A stretch of DNA of 64,000 nt, from the NCBI GenBank assembly GCA_037157565.1, contig JAZHRO010000073.1, positions 89,382,001 through 89,446,000 of the forward strand, read 5' to 3'. How positions within the stretch are numbered: the stretch's first letter is position 1; every line of letters begins with the position of its first letter. The translations under genes were made by a program, and so were the position numbers. The notes below the pieces were generated by a model. That model was given only the letters and a program-made list of their open reading frames with translations. It did not search any database and was not told where the DNA came from. Shown piece after piece: positions 1 through 9,822 of the stretch. This DNA is from Thalassia testudinum (Eukaryota; Streptophyta; Magnoliopsida; Alismatales; Hydrocharitaceae).

Positions 1-38
1 GTGCATAGAATAGTAGCCATCTATCTTTAAATCCTTTA
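1..38 (+). repeat. 3' tail of copia 5' LTR
   Basis: The first 38 bases match the last bases of the LTR ending near 3307 (shared words such as AATAGTAGCCATCTATCTTT) and stop just before a primer-binding site. The window therefore opens inside a 5' LTR; the rest lies outside. The terminal dinucleotide is TA here and CA at 3306-3307, which looks like a point mutation. Confidence 0.85.
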
Positions 39-40
39 GG

Positions 41-52
41 TGGTATCAGAGC
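41..52 (+). promoter_or_regulatory. Primer-binding site, initiator Met-tRNA type
   Basis: TGGTATCAGAGC is the usual plant Ty1/copia primer-binding site, complementary to the 3' end of initiator methionine tRNA. It lies two bases after the LTR end and marks the start of minus-strand DNA synthesis in the + orientation. Confidence 0.9.
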
Positions 53-85
53 GGGTTGCGGGAAAACGTTACAACTTGACTCGCA

Positions 86-1414
86 ATGGCACCATCAACA
101 AAACGCACCAAAGGACAGTCATCCACCCGTCCTCCCTATTTCGATGGGATAGACTATGGGTACTAGAAGAGGAGGATGCAAGTCTTCCTCAAACTGATGG
201 ATGAGAAGTCGTGGACCCTCATTAAAGAGAGATACTTAGATCCAGAGTCGCAAGAAGGAGTAGCATGGACGGTAGATCAAAAGAAGATTGTTGGCAATGA
301 GAAGGCGATGAACGCACTTTATTGTGCATTATTAAGGGAGGAATTCAACCATATCTCAGTGTGCGAGTTAGCATATGAGATATGGAATACACTTCAAATC
401 ACCTACGAAGGGACAAACACGGTAAAGGAAACTTGTATCTCGATTTTAAACAAAAATTATGAGTGTTTTAAGATGACAAAAGGAGAAACTATCAAAGACA
501 TGTACACAAGGTTTAGGGAAATAGTTAACCCCCTAAAGAACCTTGGAGTGAAGTTCACGGAAGAGCAGCTTGTAAGGAAGATCCTAAGATCTCTTTCAAG
601 TGATTGGGCTCCAAAGACCACAGCCATCCCAGAGGCAAAGGACCTCTCCACACTCCCTTTGGATGATCTAGTTGGTAGCCTTATGGCTTATGAAGTCCAA
701 CTAGAAAACATGAAGAAGAATGAGGAGATGTCAAGCAAAAAGAGGAATATTGCTTTTAGAGCAATTAAGGAGGACTCAAACTCAAGCACCTCAGAATTTG
801 AAGATGAAGAGATGGAGATGCTCACAAGTAAATTACAGAAATTCCTCAAGAAACAAGGTAAGCAAGTTAATAAAATTTCAACTAATGTTGTTTGCTATGA
901 GTGCAAGAAAAAGGGACACTTGAGAAAGGATTGCCCTATAAACAAGAAGAAGGAAGACACAAAAGAAATGAACAAGAAGAAGAAGAAAGCTCTTAAAGCG
1001 ACATGGAATGATAGCAACTCCGACATGGACACCGATTCTGATGATGATGAGGTTGCACACCTTTGCTTGGTAGCCACTACGAATGACACGGACAATGAGG
1101 TAAATTCTGATTTTACTCTTGAAGAATTGTTAGAAGCCAATGAAGAGTTATATCATAAGGTTAAGATGTTTAAAAAGGAAAATAAAGTTTTAAAGAATAA
1201 TTGTCAAACATTAGAAATAGACAAATCATGTTTAGAAATGGAATTAGAAATGTCAAAAGAGACTAATAATCAGTTGCATGCAAAAATATTAGAGCTAGAA
1301 GATATTTATGAGCATTTTGAGGGAATCTTAAATGATCTCAAAACAACAACTAGGTTAAATACTAAATTTTGTGTTTCTTTAAAATCAAAATTTCAAAGTA
1401 AAAAGAATACATAA
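86..1414 (+). pseudogene. gag: Copia gag, SIRE/Maximus-like, one early nonsense codon
   Basis: Capsid and nucleocapsid polyprotein of a Ty1/copia element. The natural start is probably the ATG at 86. Its frame reads the typical copia opening (PPYFDG..YGY), then a TAG at 164-166 where the family has Trp, then runs open from 176 to 1414. The middle is a UBN2-type gag domain. A CCHC zinc knuckle (CYECKKKGHLRKDC) lies at about residues 240-253 of the open part. After it come Lys- and Asp-rich stretches and a C-terminal coiled coil (LEELLEANEEL..), typical of SIRE/Maximus gags. No protease, integrase, RT or RNase H follows. The frame is otherwise clean, so inactivation may be recent or the readthrough tolerated. 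Confidence 0.88.
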
Positions 1415-1436
1415 AATAAATCACATCCACCTAGGC

Positions 1437-1712
1437 GTGCATGGATGTATGAAAAAGGCTAAAAATCCTAAGAATTATAGATCTAACACTAAAAAGATCT
1501 ATAAATCTCAGGATTTGAAAGGTACTAACCCAAAAGGATCCACAAGAAAATGGGTACTTAGAAATGATATTTTACATTATTTTGTAGGGTTAAATCAATG
1601 GGTGTTTAAGGTACACGATGGAACACTCCGACCATTTTACAACTTATATGAAGATCAAGAAAGATGGACTAGTGGAGTTTGGTATCCACAAGCACCATTC
1701 TACTACTGGTAA
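1437..1712 (+). pseudogene. Orphan ORF at the gag-pol junction of the copia element
   Basis: A 91-codon ORF just after gag. Its first half (..TNPKGSTRKWVLRN) resembles the linker that precedes the protease region in plant SIRE-like polyproteins (usually ..KGPKKIWVPK). The second half is aromatic and not recognised, and stops at 1712. It is probably the residue of pol after deletion, joined to unrelated sequence. The retained link to gag is inferred from position and this short similarity only. Confidence 0.5.
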
Positions 1713-1914
1713 TTTTTCGTATGATATCTTTTTTACCCCTTCATTTTTTGATGATTGATAAAAAGGGGGAGAAAAATAAAGGGCAAATAGTAATATTTTT
1801 AGGGGCAGCATATATTGAAGGGGAGGATTAAAGTAAATAATTTTCTTTCATATAACATTACTAAAAATCATTTTTTCTATAATTATCTATTTGTAAGAGA
1901 ATTTTGTCAACACC

Positions 1915-1928
1915 AAAATGGGGGAGAT
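1915..1928 (+). promoter_or_regulatory. Polypurine tract of copia element
   Basis: AAAATGGGGGAGAT directly precedes the 3' LTR start TGTTAGAACC. This is the canonical plant copia plus-strand primer arrangement. A second purine run with GGGGG lies near 1763-1780. Confidence 0.8.
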
Positions 1929-2312
1929 TGTTAGAACCTTATTCCACATCTTATTTTGGTGTTAACAAAATTATTATGGATTAATATTTGCAATTGAGTG
2001 TTTTTGAGATTTAGGTGAAGATCAACGCAAACATTGAACTACAAGTAGGAGGCAAGACAACGAGGAGGAGTTGATGATAGAAGATCATTTGGAGTTTATT
2101 TTGTTTATTAGATTAGGTTTTTATTTTATTCTTAGAATGTATGCCTTTTAACAAAGAAACAAGAATTAGATTGTAAAAATCATATAGAGATAAATTAGGA
2201 TAAAACATTACGATCATTCGATTTATTTCAAAGTATGTATTGTTTAAAAGATAATTTTTTAACGTTTAAAGTATTTGCAAAAATGTGCTAGTAATCTTGT
2301 ATTCATGTTTCA

Positions 2313-2620
2313 AAAGGTACTTGTTAACCCACAAGTACCAGTACTAAAGTTTAGTATCGATACATCTGAGTTACAGGTTTGGATTTTTCAAAGAAACAAA
2401 CCTGTACCCCACGAGTACCGGTGCTCATGACTAGTACCATTACAAGTGGGTTAAAGATTTGTGTTAAGTATTTAAAATCAAAATCTAGAAGCAATGAGTA
2501 CCGGTACTCATGATTAGTACCAGTACCCAATAGGTGCTGACTGTGACAAGTTAATTTAAAACATAAAATAGTATGTCACTAGTTTCGATACCCATACTTT
2601 TGTACCGGTACTAGTTAACC
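2313..2620 (+). repeat. Cluster of GTACCGGTAC-like palindromes in the copia LTR
   Basis: At least eight near copies of the words AGTACCGGTACT, AGTACCAGTACC and GTATCGATAC lie in about 300 bp upstream of the TATA box. One, at 2494-2511, is a perfect 18-base palindrome (ATGAGTACCGGTACTCAT). Such arrays in U3 often carry the enhancer function of an LTR, but that is inference. Confidence 0.75.
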
Positions 2621-2720
2621 ATTGGCCCAAATCTGAATGGCTAAAAAATTGATTTTGGCAATATGAACATTGGGATTTAAACCCCAACATCTAGTAGACG
2701 TATTCCTAAGGTCTTAACTC

Positions 2721-2732
2721 TATAAAAAGACC
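2721..2732 (+). promoter_or_regulatory. Putative LTR TATA box
   Basis: CTATAAAAAGACC sits about 590 bp before the LTR end, a plausible U3 promoter position. The same 12-mer TATAAAAAGACC recurs in the unrelated A and C LTRs. Confidence 0.55.
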
Positions 2733-3305
2733 CTAAGACTCTTAGTTTGCACATAAGAAATAGAAGAGAAATTCTAGAGCTATATTTCATATTTCCACCT
2801 TCTCAAGAAGAAAATAGTGTTTGCTGGTTTCAATCTCTCTATAATTTTGCAAAGTTTTCGACGTGTTTCTTTCACACATTCACAAGACAATTCACGTCTT
2901 TACTAGGCTCTCAAATCGTTAATATAATTTATATACTTGTTGAGAGGCTTAGGTAATATATATTATATTTAGTTATAAGATTTCTTTTATCTTACACTTG
3001 TTCTTTGTTTGTAATTGAGCTTTTTCTCATTATTTGGGTTGTAACAAACCTGTTATTGTATTTGGGTTGAGGTAACTCGTTAATTACCTCATTTAGGAAA
3101 TTGATTCCCTCAGGGTTGAGGGAATTGGGTTAAAAATCCAAAGCTGGGAGGCTTAGGTAGTGAAGTACCCAAGTGAGTAGGGAACCACTATATATCTTGT
3201 GCCAATTTCTATGATTGTGATTTGTGTAAATCATTCTTGTTATTACTACTACTTTGCTTGAGTGTTTGTGCATGTAGAATAGTAGCCATCTATCTTTAGA
3301 TCCTT

Positions 3306-4200
3306 CATTACTAATGGTTGTCCATTAAACTGTTGCCAATTTTTTTGGTGCGAAATTGATTTATGCACCAGAAAATTCCTTACTTTTATAGGCAGTTGCC
3401 TCGAAAATCATCTCCTATGTAAAATAGCAACGGTTTAAGGAAACGTGAGCAATGCTGCATAACCGTCACCAAAGAATAGGTCACACCTCATGGTATTTCT
3501 TAGGGGGCAAAATGGCCCTATAGCGACGGTTGTATAATCATTACCTAACTTATTTTATAACGATTTTCATTAATAGCCATTGCAAATAGTCCTTTACTTT
3601 GTTTTTTAAAGCAATTACACATAACAAATCAGAAATGCTTGAAAACAGTGTAAAATTTTCAAAACATTCAATTGAAAGGAATTATAAAATGGAACTAATA
3701 TATATATAAACGAGGTTCAAATATTACAATAATATAAAGATGGGAAGAATATAAAAACATATACGCTATGCTATGGCACCTACGCCACCAGCCCTAAAAC
3801 CACCGTCATTGTCGTCGCCACACCTCGGAATGTGGAACAATGAATAATCAAGTCCACCACCACCTCAGATATAGGACAAGACCTCTGCCCACTGCTTGTT
3901 TTGTCATTCTAACAACTCCTCCTAATGCTCCATCCTACGAGTGGCGGCCTGTAGCTGGGCAATGACCTCTTCTAGCCTTTTCTCCCACTCCACATCACGA
4001 TGCTGTAAGGTTTGAACCTCGGTGTGTAGACTGTTGTCATGAGCGAACAAGGACGATCCTTTCCTACCATACCAGGAGGAGATCGTCACACTCCTCCTAG
4101 AACTACGGACGAAGCCTCCATGTTCTGGAGGCATGACGGTCTTGAAGGCCTCCTCTGGCTTCAGAGGCATCCGCAAAACATTCCAAGATCGAGTTCTCAT
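3306..4200 (-). mobile_element. Probable CACTA (En/Spm) transposon remnant
   Basis: The stretch 3306-3620 begins CATTACTAATGG, close to a CACTA terminus. It carries repeated words of the type GCAACGGTTT, ACCGTCAC, TAGCGACGGTT and ATAACGATT, like subterminal repeats of plant CACTA elements. A 92-codon minus-strand ORF (4200-3922) ends ..LEEVIAQLQAATRRMEH. This resembles the coiled-coil C-terminal part of the plant Transposase_24-type protein often carried by CACTA elements. The frame is broken at both ends. The copia LTR end overlaps the putative terminus, so the copia element may have inserted here. Confidence 0.45.
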
Positions 4201-4739
4201 CCATGACCTAAGGAGGATGGATCAAATTCATCATTGTTAAACGGGCTATCGAGGGAGTGGTGTTGGACTCGGTTAGGTTGTTAATATGGTGATTTTATCA
4301 TTGAAGTGTGTATAGTGGTTAACCTAAATCAGACCTAACCATCTCTTTACAAAAAAAATTTTTTTTTTACCTGGCCTACTTGATTTTATCTTGATCACTT
4401 TTAGGCCCAAAGTCAAACTCAGGGAAGTGGGGTACAAGTCAAGTTTCTACGCCTATCCTACAACGAATCTCTTCTGTTCGTTTATTGTATTTTTGGTGTT
4501 TTTCTATTTAGATTTTTTTCTGATAATTCTTGTCCTTGAGGCACACCCTCAAAATTGGGTTTTTGGCTTTGAGCCAAATCAGGGTTCCAAAATGGGTCTT
4601 GCTATTCGCAAGACGGAGTGCCTGCAAGTCAAGGATTATCTTTTCTCTTTTATATACATTTTTTATCATTTTATGGGCATGCAAGAGAAATAGAAATAAA
4701 GTAAATATAGTATAGATATATATGTATATACTATATATG
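4201..4739. other. Intergenic stretch, no gene recognised
   Basis: Short ORFs on both strands overlap and none resembles a known protein. There is a poly-T/poly-A junction near 4350-4370. I see no terminal repeats. Confidence 0.5.
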
Positions 4740-5944
4740 TATAAAGGGGTGGGGGCTGAGGCGGAGATGGAGTGTAGCATGGTGTCGAGTCGGTCGTCAT
4801 CTAGAAAGACGTAACTGACAGAACGAGATGCCGCATGGAGTGTAAGGTGGATGGTGGAAGATGTGTGCGACCACGCTTTTTGTACGCGTGTATCGTGGAA
4901 TATCAGCAATTGGTGCAGATATTCCCGCGATACCCCATATGGTAAATAATGTGAAAAAATATATATATGTATATATGTAAATATATCTATATATATATAT
5001 GGTTATAAATATATAGGCATATATATGTAGTTATATATGTATATATGTATATGTATATATATATATAAGTATATATATAGACATGTATGTAACTATATGT
5101 ATAGATATATGTATAGATATATATATATATATACATATATGTATATATGTATATGTATGTATATGTATATAGTAATATAGGTATATATAGATATATGTAG
5201 CTAGATATGTATATATATGTATATATGTATATATATATATATGTATCTATACTTATACTTAGTTATATAGGTAATAATATATATATAGATATATGTATAT
5301 AAATATATATATATATGTATATATGTAAGTATATAAGTGTATATATATATATAAGTATATAGATATATGTATATATATGTATATGTATATATAGACTAAT
5401 ACATAGTTATATAAGTACTAATATATGTATAGATATATGTGTGTATATATATATATATATGTATATGTATATAAGTACATGTATCTATGGAGATGTATAT
5501 GTATACGTATATAAGTATATGTATATATGTAGATATATATGTATATATATATATAAGTATATAGATATATGTATATATATATATGTATACTAATACTTAG
5601 TTATATAAATACTACTATATATATAGATATAAGTATATATATATATATATAAATATATGTATATATATCAATATATATATGTATACGTATATATATATAT
5701 ATGTATATAATAGTGTATAGGTGTGTGTGTGTGTATGGAAGTGTGAGTGTATGTGTGTGTAAGCGTCGGTAAAGAGAGTGAGAGAGTGTCGTGAGAGAGA
5801 GAGAGAGCGGGAGAGACGGCGCTGTTAGGGCGTCTGGAGCTTCCACGCGCCGTCTGGAGTCCACGCGCGTGCAGGCACGTATGCGCGTAGAGAGGAGCAC
5901 GCTGGAGGGAGTGGGCGCACGCAGAGGAGGCCGCAGAGCATCGC
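4740..5944. repeat. Microsatellite-rich block, (TA/TATG)n then GT/GA-rich
   Basis: From about 4950 to 5725 the sequence is almost only alternating TA with interspersed TATG/TATA units (ATATATGTATATATGT..). A GTGTGTGT run follows near 5720-5770, then GAGAGAGAG near 5795-5815, and a GC-rich segment up to the LTR of element A. ORFs here, for example the minus-strand reading over 5601-6119, are low-complexity artefacts. Confidence 0.8.
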
Positions 5945-6169
5945 TGATAAACGCCAGTTTATCATCATCCTTATGCATTAAAACGAACCTAGCTCTTAGG
6001 ATTTTACTCCGCAAACGGGTTTTTGGGCTGCATTTAGGCATAAAATAGGTTAGGCATGCATTGCATTTTTTGTTGTCTTTTAATGTGTTTGTGTGAGTGT
6101 TAGGGATGTACAGATACATAGATCCCTAAAACCCTAGCACTCAAGAAGGCAAATGGTGAAGGAGAAGCC

Positions 6170-6870
6170 CATACTAGCTGGAACTCAGCTTGATCCAGCT
6201 CACCACAGTTGGAACCTAGCTTACTTGAGCTAGGGTTAGCTCATCCCAGCTCCATTCAGCTAATCTCAGCTGAATGACAGCTCAAGAGAGTTCATCTTAG
6301 CTCACCCTAGCTCAAGTCAGCTCAAGTCCAGCTCAACTTAGCTAAGTCTAGCTCATCTCAGCTCCCACTAGTCCACAGGGAGCTCTAGCTAGCTCAGCTG
6401 AGTTGATAGGAGTTCACCCCAGCTCAGATCCAGCTACATCTAGCTCCACTCAACTCCAGCCAGCTGAAGAAGAATTCATCTTTGCTCAGGAAGCTCAAGT
6501 CCAGCTCCCGGGGACTCAGCTTAGCACAACTCAGTTGAGCTAAGCTACCTTAGCTGCCTCAACTAGCTTGATTATCCCCGGGAGCACCAGACCTAGCTCA
6601 CCTCAGCTCATTTTGGTAGAAGTTAGCTCACTTTAGCTTGGCTTAGCAACTAGCAAAGAACTAGCAAGCTAAGCCAGCTAGATTAGCCCCATGCCAGCCT
6701 CTTCAGCAGCAGCCAGCACCAGCTCCAGCTCCAGACTTCTCCTCCTCAGCTCCTCCCTCCAAACCCTAGTTCAAACACCTTCTCCTCTACTCCTCCATTA
6801 GCTAAGCTAGCTTATCTTAGCTTAGCTTAACTTAGCTTACCTTAACTTAGCTTAGCTTAGATTAGCTATG
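6170..6870 (+). repeat. Degenerate AGCT-rich array inside the A LTR
   Basis: Roughly 700 bp made of irregular units such as AGCTCA, AGCTCAACTCAGCT and TTAGCTTAGCTAAGC, so that AGCT palindromes occur every few bases. There is no fixed period. The inverted LTR copy has the matching block near 57470-58130. Confidence 0.8.
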
Positions 6871-7320
6871 CTCCAACTTCCTTGTCATGTACCACCCCAA
6901 AAACCCACCTAACAACTCCACCCAACTAGCTCCACCTAAGCTCCACATAAGCTAACCTACTTGGCACCAACCTAACCTACCCACCACCTCCAAAAGACAC
7001 CTAAAAGTGGCACCAAAACCACCCTAACCACCCCCTTTATGGCGCCACTTTTCCCTCCAAATTTCCCCTTCATCTCCACCACACAATTCCCCTTGAATCC
7101 ATCTCCACCATCCACCTAACCCCCCTTCTAGAAGACCCTATGTTGGCGCCAAAATGGTGGTGTCTCTCCACCACCAAAAGCCACCAACACCACCATAACC
7201 ACCCCCTTTAACACCCCTTGGGTTGGCGCCACACACCCTTGTCCATAGGATCACCAACCACCTCCATCCTTCCATCCTAGCCCTCCATTTCAAGGGGCAC
7301 CTTAACCCTCCATCCTACCC

Positions 7321-7332
7321 TATAAAAAGACC
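7321..7332 (+). promoter_or_regulatory. Putative TATA box of the A LTR
   Basis: CCTATAAAAAGACC lies about 900 bp before the LTR end. It is the only strong TATA-like word in the GC-richer half of the LTR, so it is the likely transcription start region. Confidence 0.5.
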
Positions 7333-8235
7333 ACTACCCACCACCATTCAAGTCATCCTTGGCTAGCAATTTCACTCTCATATTCCACCTAGAAGCCCAC
7401 GTCCAAGTGAGAAGAAGAAGAAGAAGAAGATTAAGGGCATATTCTGTCCCCTTGGTGCCTTCCCCTCTTCCCTTCTCTCTTGGGTCACGCCAGCCAAAGG
7501 AGAAGCCAGGCAAGGAAGATCTTTGGAGGAGATCTTGAAGGTGGTCCATGCCACCTTGGAGGAGATTTTGAGGGTCTTGCACACCCACCCCTTGGAGAGA
7601 GCATTGAAGGTGGAAGCTTCCACCTTGAAGGAGTTCTCAAGGAAGGAGAAGAAGGAGGCCCTCTTTTCAAGCCAAGGAGCAGCTAGACTTGGAGCAAGAA
7701 GACTCCCTTCTTCACCAATTTTGCAAGAGGATTTGTGTTTCTTTTCTTGCTTTTATATTTGTGTAGTTCTAGTAGAAGCATTCCTCTACTTGTCCTTGAA
7801 AAGAACACTCATTCTAGTCAATTAAATTGACTTCTTTTAGCTTTTTATTGCAATTGTTACTTTTGGTTCTAGCACTTGTTTCACCTCTTCTTCCTAATTA
7901 CTCTAGGACTCCACTTGCCTAGAGTGAGCTTAGGAAGAAGATATTTCTATCTTTTAAATTTTAATTAAGCAATTGTAGGTGTTAGTACTTTCCGTTACAA
8001 TTTGCATTTTGCCTTTGTCGTTTCAAAACAAAAAAATCACATATTTAAAATACCAAAAAGAAAGTTGAGATCTATTTGTAAGCAAGAGGATTGATTTTGC
8101 AAACAATTGGCCTCCTTGGACGACCCTAGATACTCTCCTATCTAGGATATAAATTTAAAAGCGAAAGTCGATTCACGTGTTACAATACGTTAAAAACCCG
8201 CTTTTACAAATCACGCGTATTTCGCTATCACTTTT

Positions 8236-8253
8236 TGGTGTCGTTGCCGGGGA
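8236..8253 (+). promoter_or_regulatory. Primer-binding site, tRNA-Asp type, element A
   Basis: TGGTGTCGTTGCCGGGGA differs at one place from the usual Athila primer-binding site TGGCGCCGTTGCCGGGGA. It starts six bases after the LTR end. Confidence 0.88.
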
Positions 8254-9822
8254 GGCACGGCTTTGCATTAACTCACTTTCTCTTGCTTAAAGTGGATCTC
8301 ATCCCCTTCTCTTTCTTTCTTTTGTGTGTGCAGGAATTATAGCGGGAAAGCGGGAATCTTGAAGCGAGAGCTCAAAGATCCTCTTCTTCCCGTGAAATTT
8401 AGGTTGGTTCCTCTTTCTGGTCACATAATTAATTAAAACTACCAAAAATATATTAAATTTGGCTTTCAGGATCCCAAACAACTTGATTAAGTAGAGTGGT
8501 GCCTTATAAAATCCATTGTTTGCTTGTATGCTTATTTAGCACCAATCCATTGTAAGTATTGGTGTTCTGTTTTTCGGGTTCAGATTTCTGTCCGGACTTG
8601 AAAAATCGATTCCTAACACCACAGGCCTCCTAAAATCATAAAATTTCATAGAGTGATTCCCAATTAAGTTTGAAACATCTGTTCCAAATTTCAGATCAAT
8701 TGGATTTGTATTTAGTTTTGAAAAATTCGTGGATTGCAGAGGGGTCACACCCTCTAATCTTCCTATTTTGCTACTGTCCGTGAATTTTAAATTTTTTATA
8801 TTCATCCAATTTTTGTGAAATTTAGCTTGCTGGAATCCTTGTGAAATTTTACATATCATATAAAATCACAAAAATTTTCTGAGGTCTGTGGTAATACGGA
8901 AAAGTCTACAATATCCACAGGTATCATTTCTGGACTTTGACACCAGTACAATTAAAAATTCAAAACAATTATCAAACAAATTTCTAAAATCTTACAAAAA
9001 TCTTTTCTGGAATCCTTGTTTGATTTCACTCAAGGTAGTGGTGTTGGTTGCATTGATTGGACCACTATTTATTCAGAAAGTCTAAAAATAACTCATTGGT
9101 AGTTAAATTTCTATCTTAAGGACAATTGGCTTAGGGTTTCTTTCTTTCTCTCTAGAGACTCAATTTAAAGGAAATATACAATCACCCATACAACTTATTT
9201 TCCTTTGATTGTGGATTTGCAAACTTGTTTGAAAATTTAAAGAGAAGAACCCTAAAACACATTTAATTAAATTGAATCCTAAAAGACATAAATACAAGAA
9301 AATTGTGTGACAACTTGATTTTCATTGGAGCCACTCTCCAATTCCTGCACACACACAAAAAAATCAAAATAATAGGGCAACAACCCAATAAACGCCCTCC
9401 ACATTTCGTGTGCACTATAGCATCCTAGACCTAATTAAAATTGGTAGCAACTTGACCCCTAAGGCTTTATCAACTTAGGCTTGCTATTTAGGTCTTAAGT
9501 TTTCTTTAGTTAGTACCAATTCTGTCATCTATATTTGGTGTTCAGGCTAAGGGACCGTGTCAAACGACCAGGCGTGGGTTTGTACAAGCACCTGGGGTCT
9601 TCCCTAGGAAACGTTTGGGCCCAAACCTCCCCTTAAGCAACTTCGCTAGATTTGTTGACAGAACGGGTATTCACTATTGACTACTTATTTCCTACATAAA
9701 CCAAGTCTCAGGTTTATTATTAGGGAGTCACATTTAAGTTAGGTCTAGATTTGTTTGTTTGAATTGCACACTTTCTCTCATCTCTTTCTCTTCTCCTCCC
9801 CTCCAATTCTTCCAAGTAGTGC
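8254..9822 (+). other. Untranslated leader of element A
   Basis: About 1.6 kb between PBS and gag, with no convincing coding. Athila-type elements have long leaders. It carries GTGTCAAACGACC at 9557-9569, also present in the leader of element C (46104-46116). The segment near 8600-8860 (..AAATTTCAGATCAATTGGAT..) resembles the C leader near 45770. Confidence 0.7.

Larger units (their letters stand above)
1929..3307 (+). repeat. Copia 3' LTR
   Basis: It begins TGTTAGAACC after the polypurine tract and ends ..TCCTTCA; the end is fixed by the matching 5' LTR tail at 1-38. Length is about 1,379 bp. It holds a TATA box (TATAAAAAGACC, 2721-2732) and a cluster of GTACCGGTAC-type palindromes between about 2313 and 2620. 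The sequence after 3307 differs from the PBS side, as expected for the outer edge. The target duplication cannot be checked because the left flank is outside the window. Confidence 0.85.
5945..8230 (+). repeat. 5' LTR of element A
   Basis: About 2,286 bp. It begins with a perfect 20-base stem-loop sequence (TGATAAACGCCAGTTTATCA, 8-bp arms) and ends ..CTATCA five bases before the PBS. Limits are supported by a second, inverted copy at 56121-58350. Inside are an AGCT-rich block (about 6170-6870), several GGCGCCA words near 7040-7230, a TATA box at 7321 and a small stem-loop at 8126-8145. The five bases before the LTR are ATCGC; the matching duplicate is lost with the right end. Confidence 0.88.

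Noticed and set aside
41..52. Possible tRNA gene at the TGGTATCAGAGC word (also at 62492)
   Set aside because: Only the primer-binding complement of the tRNA 3' end is present; no cloverleaf can be formed.
4508..4909. 133-codon minus-strand ORF
   Set aside because: Partly encoded by the TATA-rich stretch near 4700-4740; no similarity recognised.
5601..6119. 172-codon minus-strand ORF
   Set aside because: It is a translation of the TA/GT microsatellite and the start of the A LTR; the protein is Ile/Tyr low complexity.
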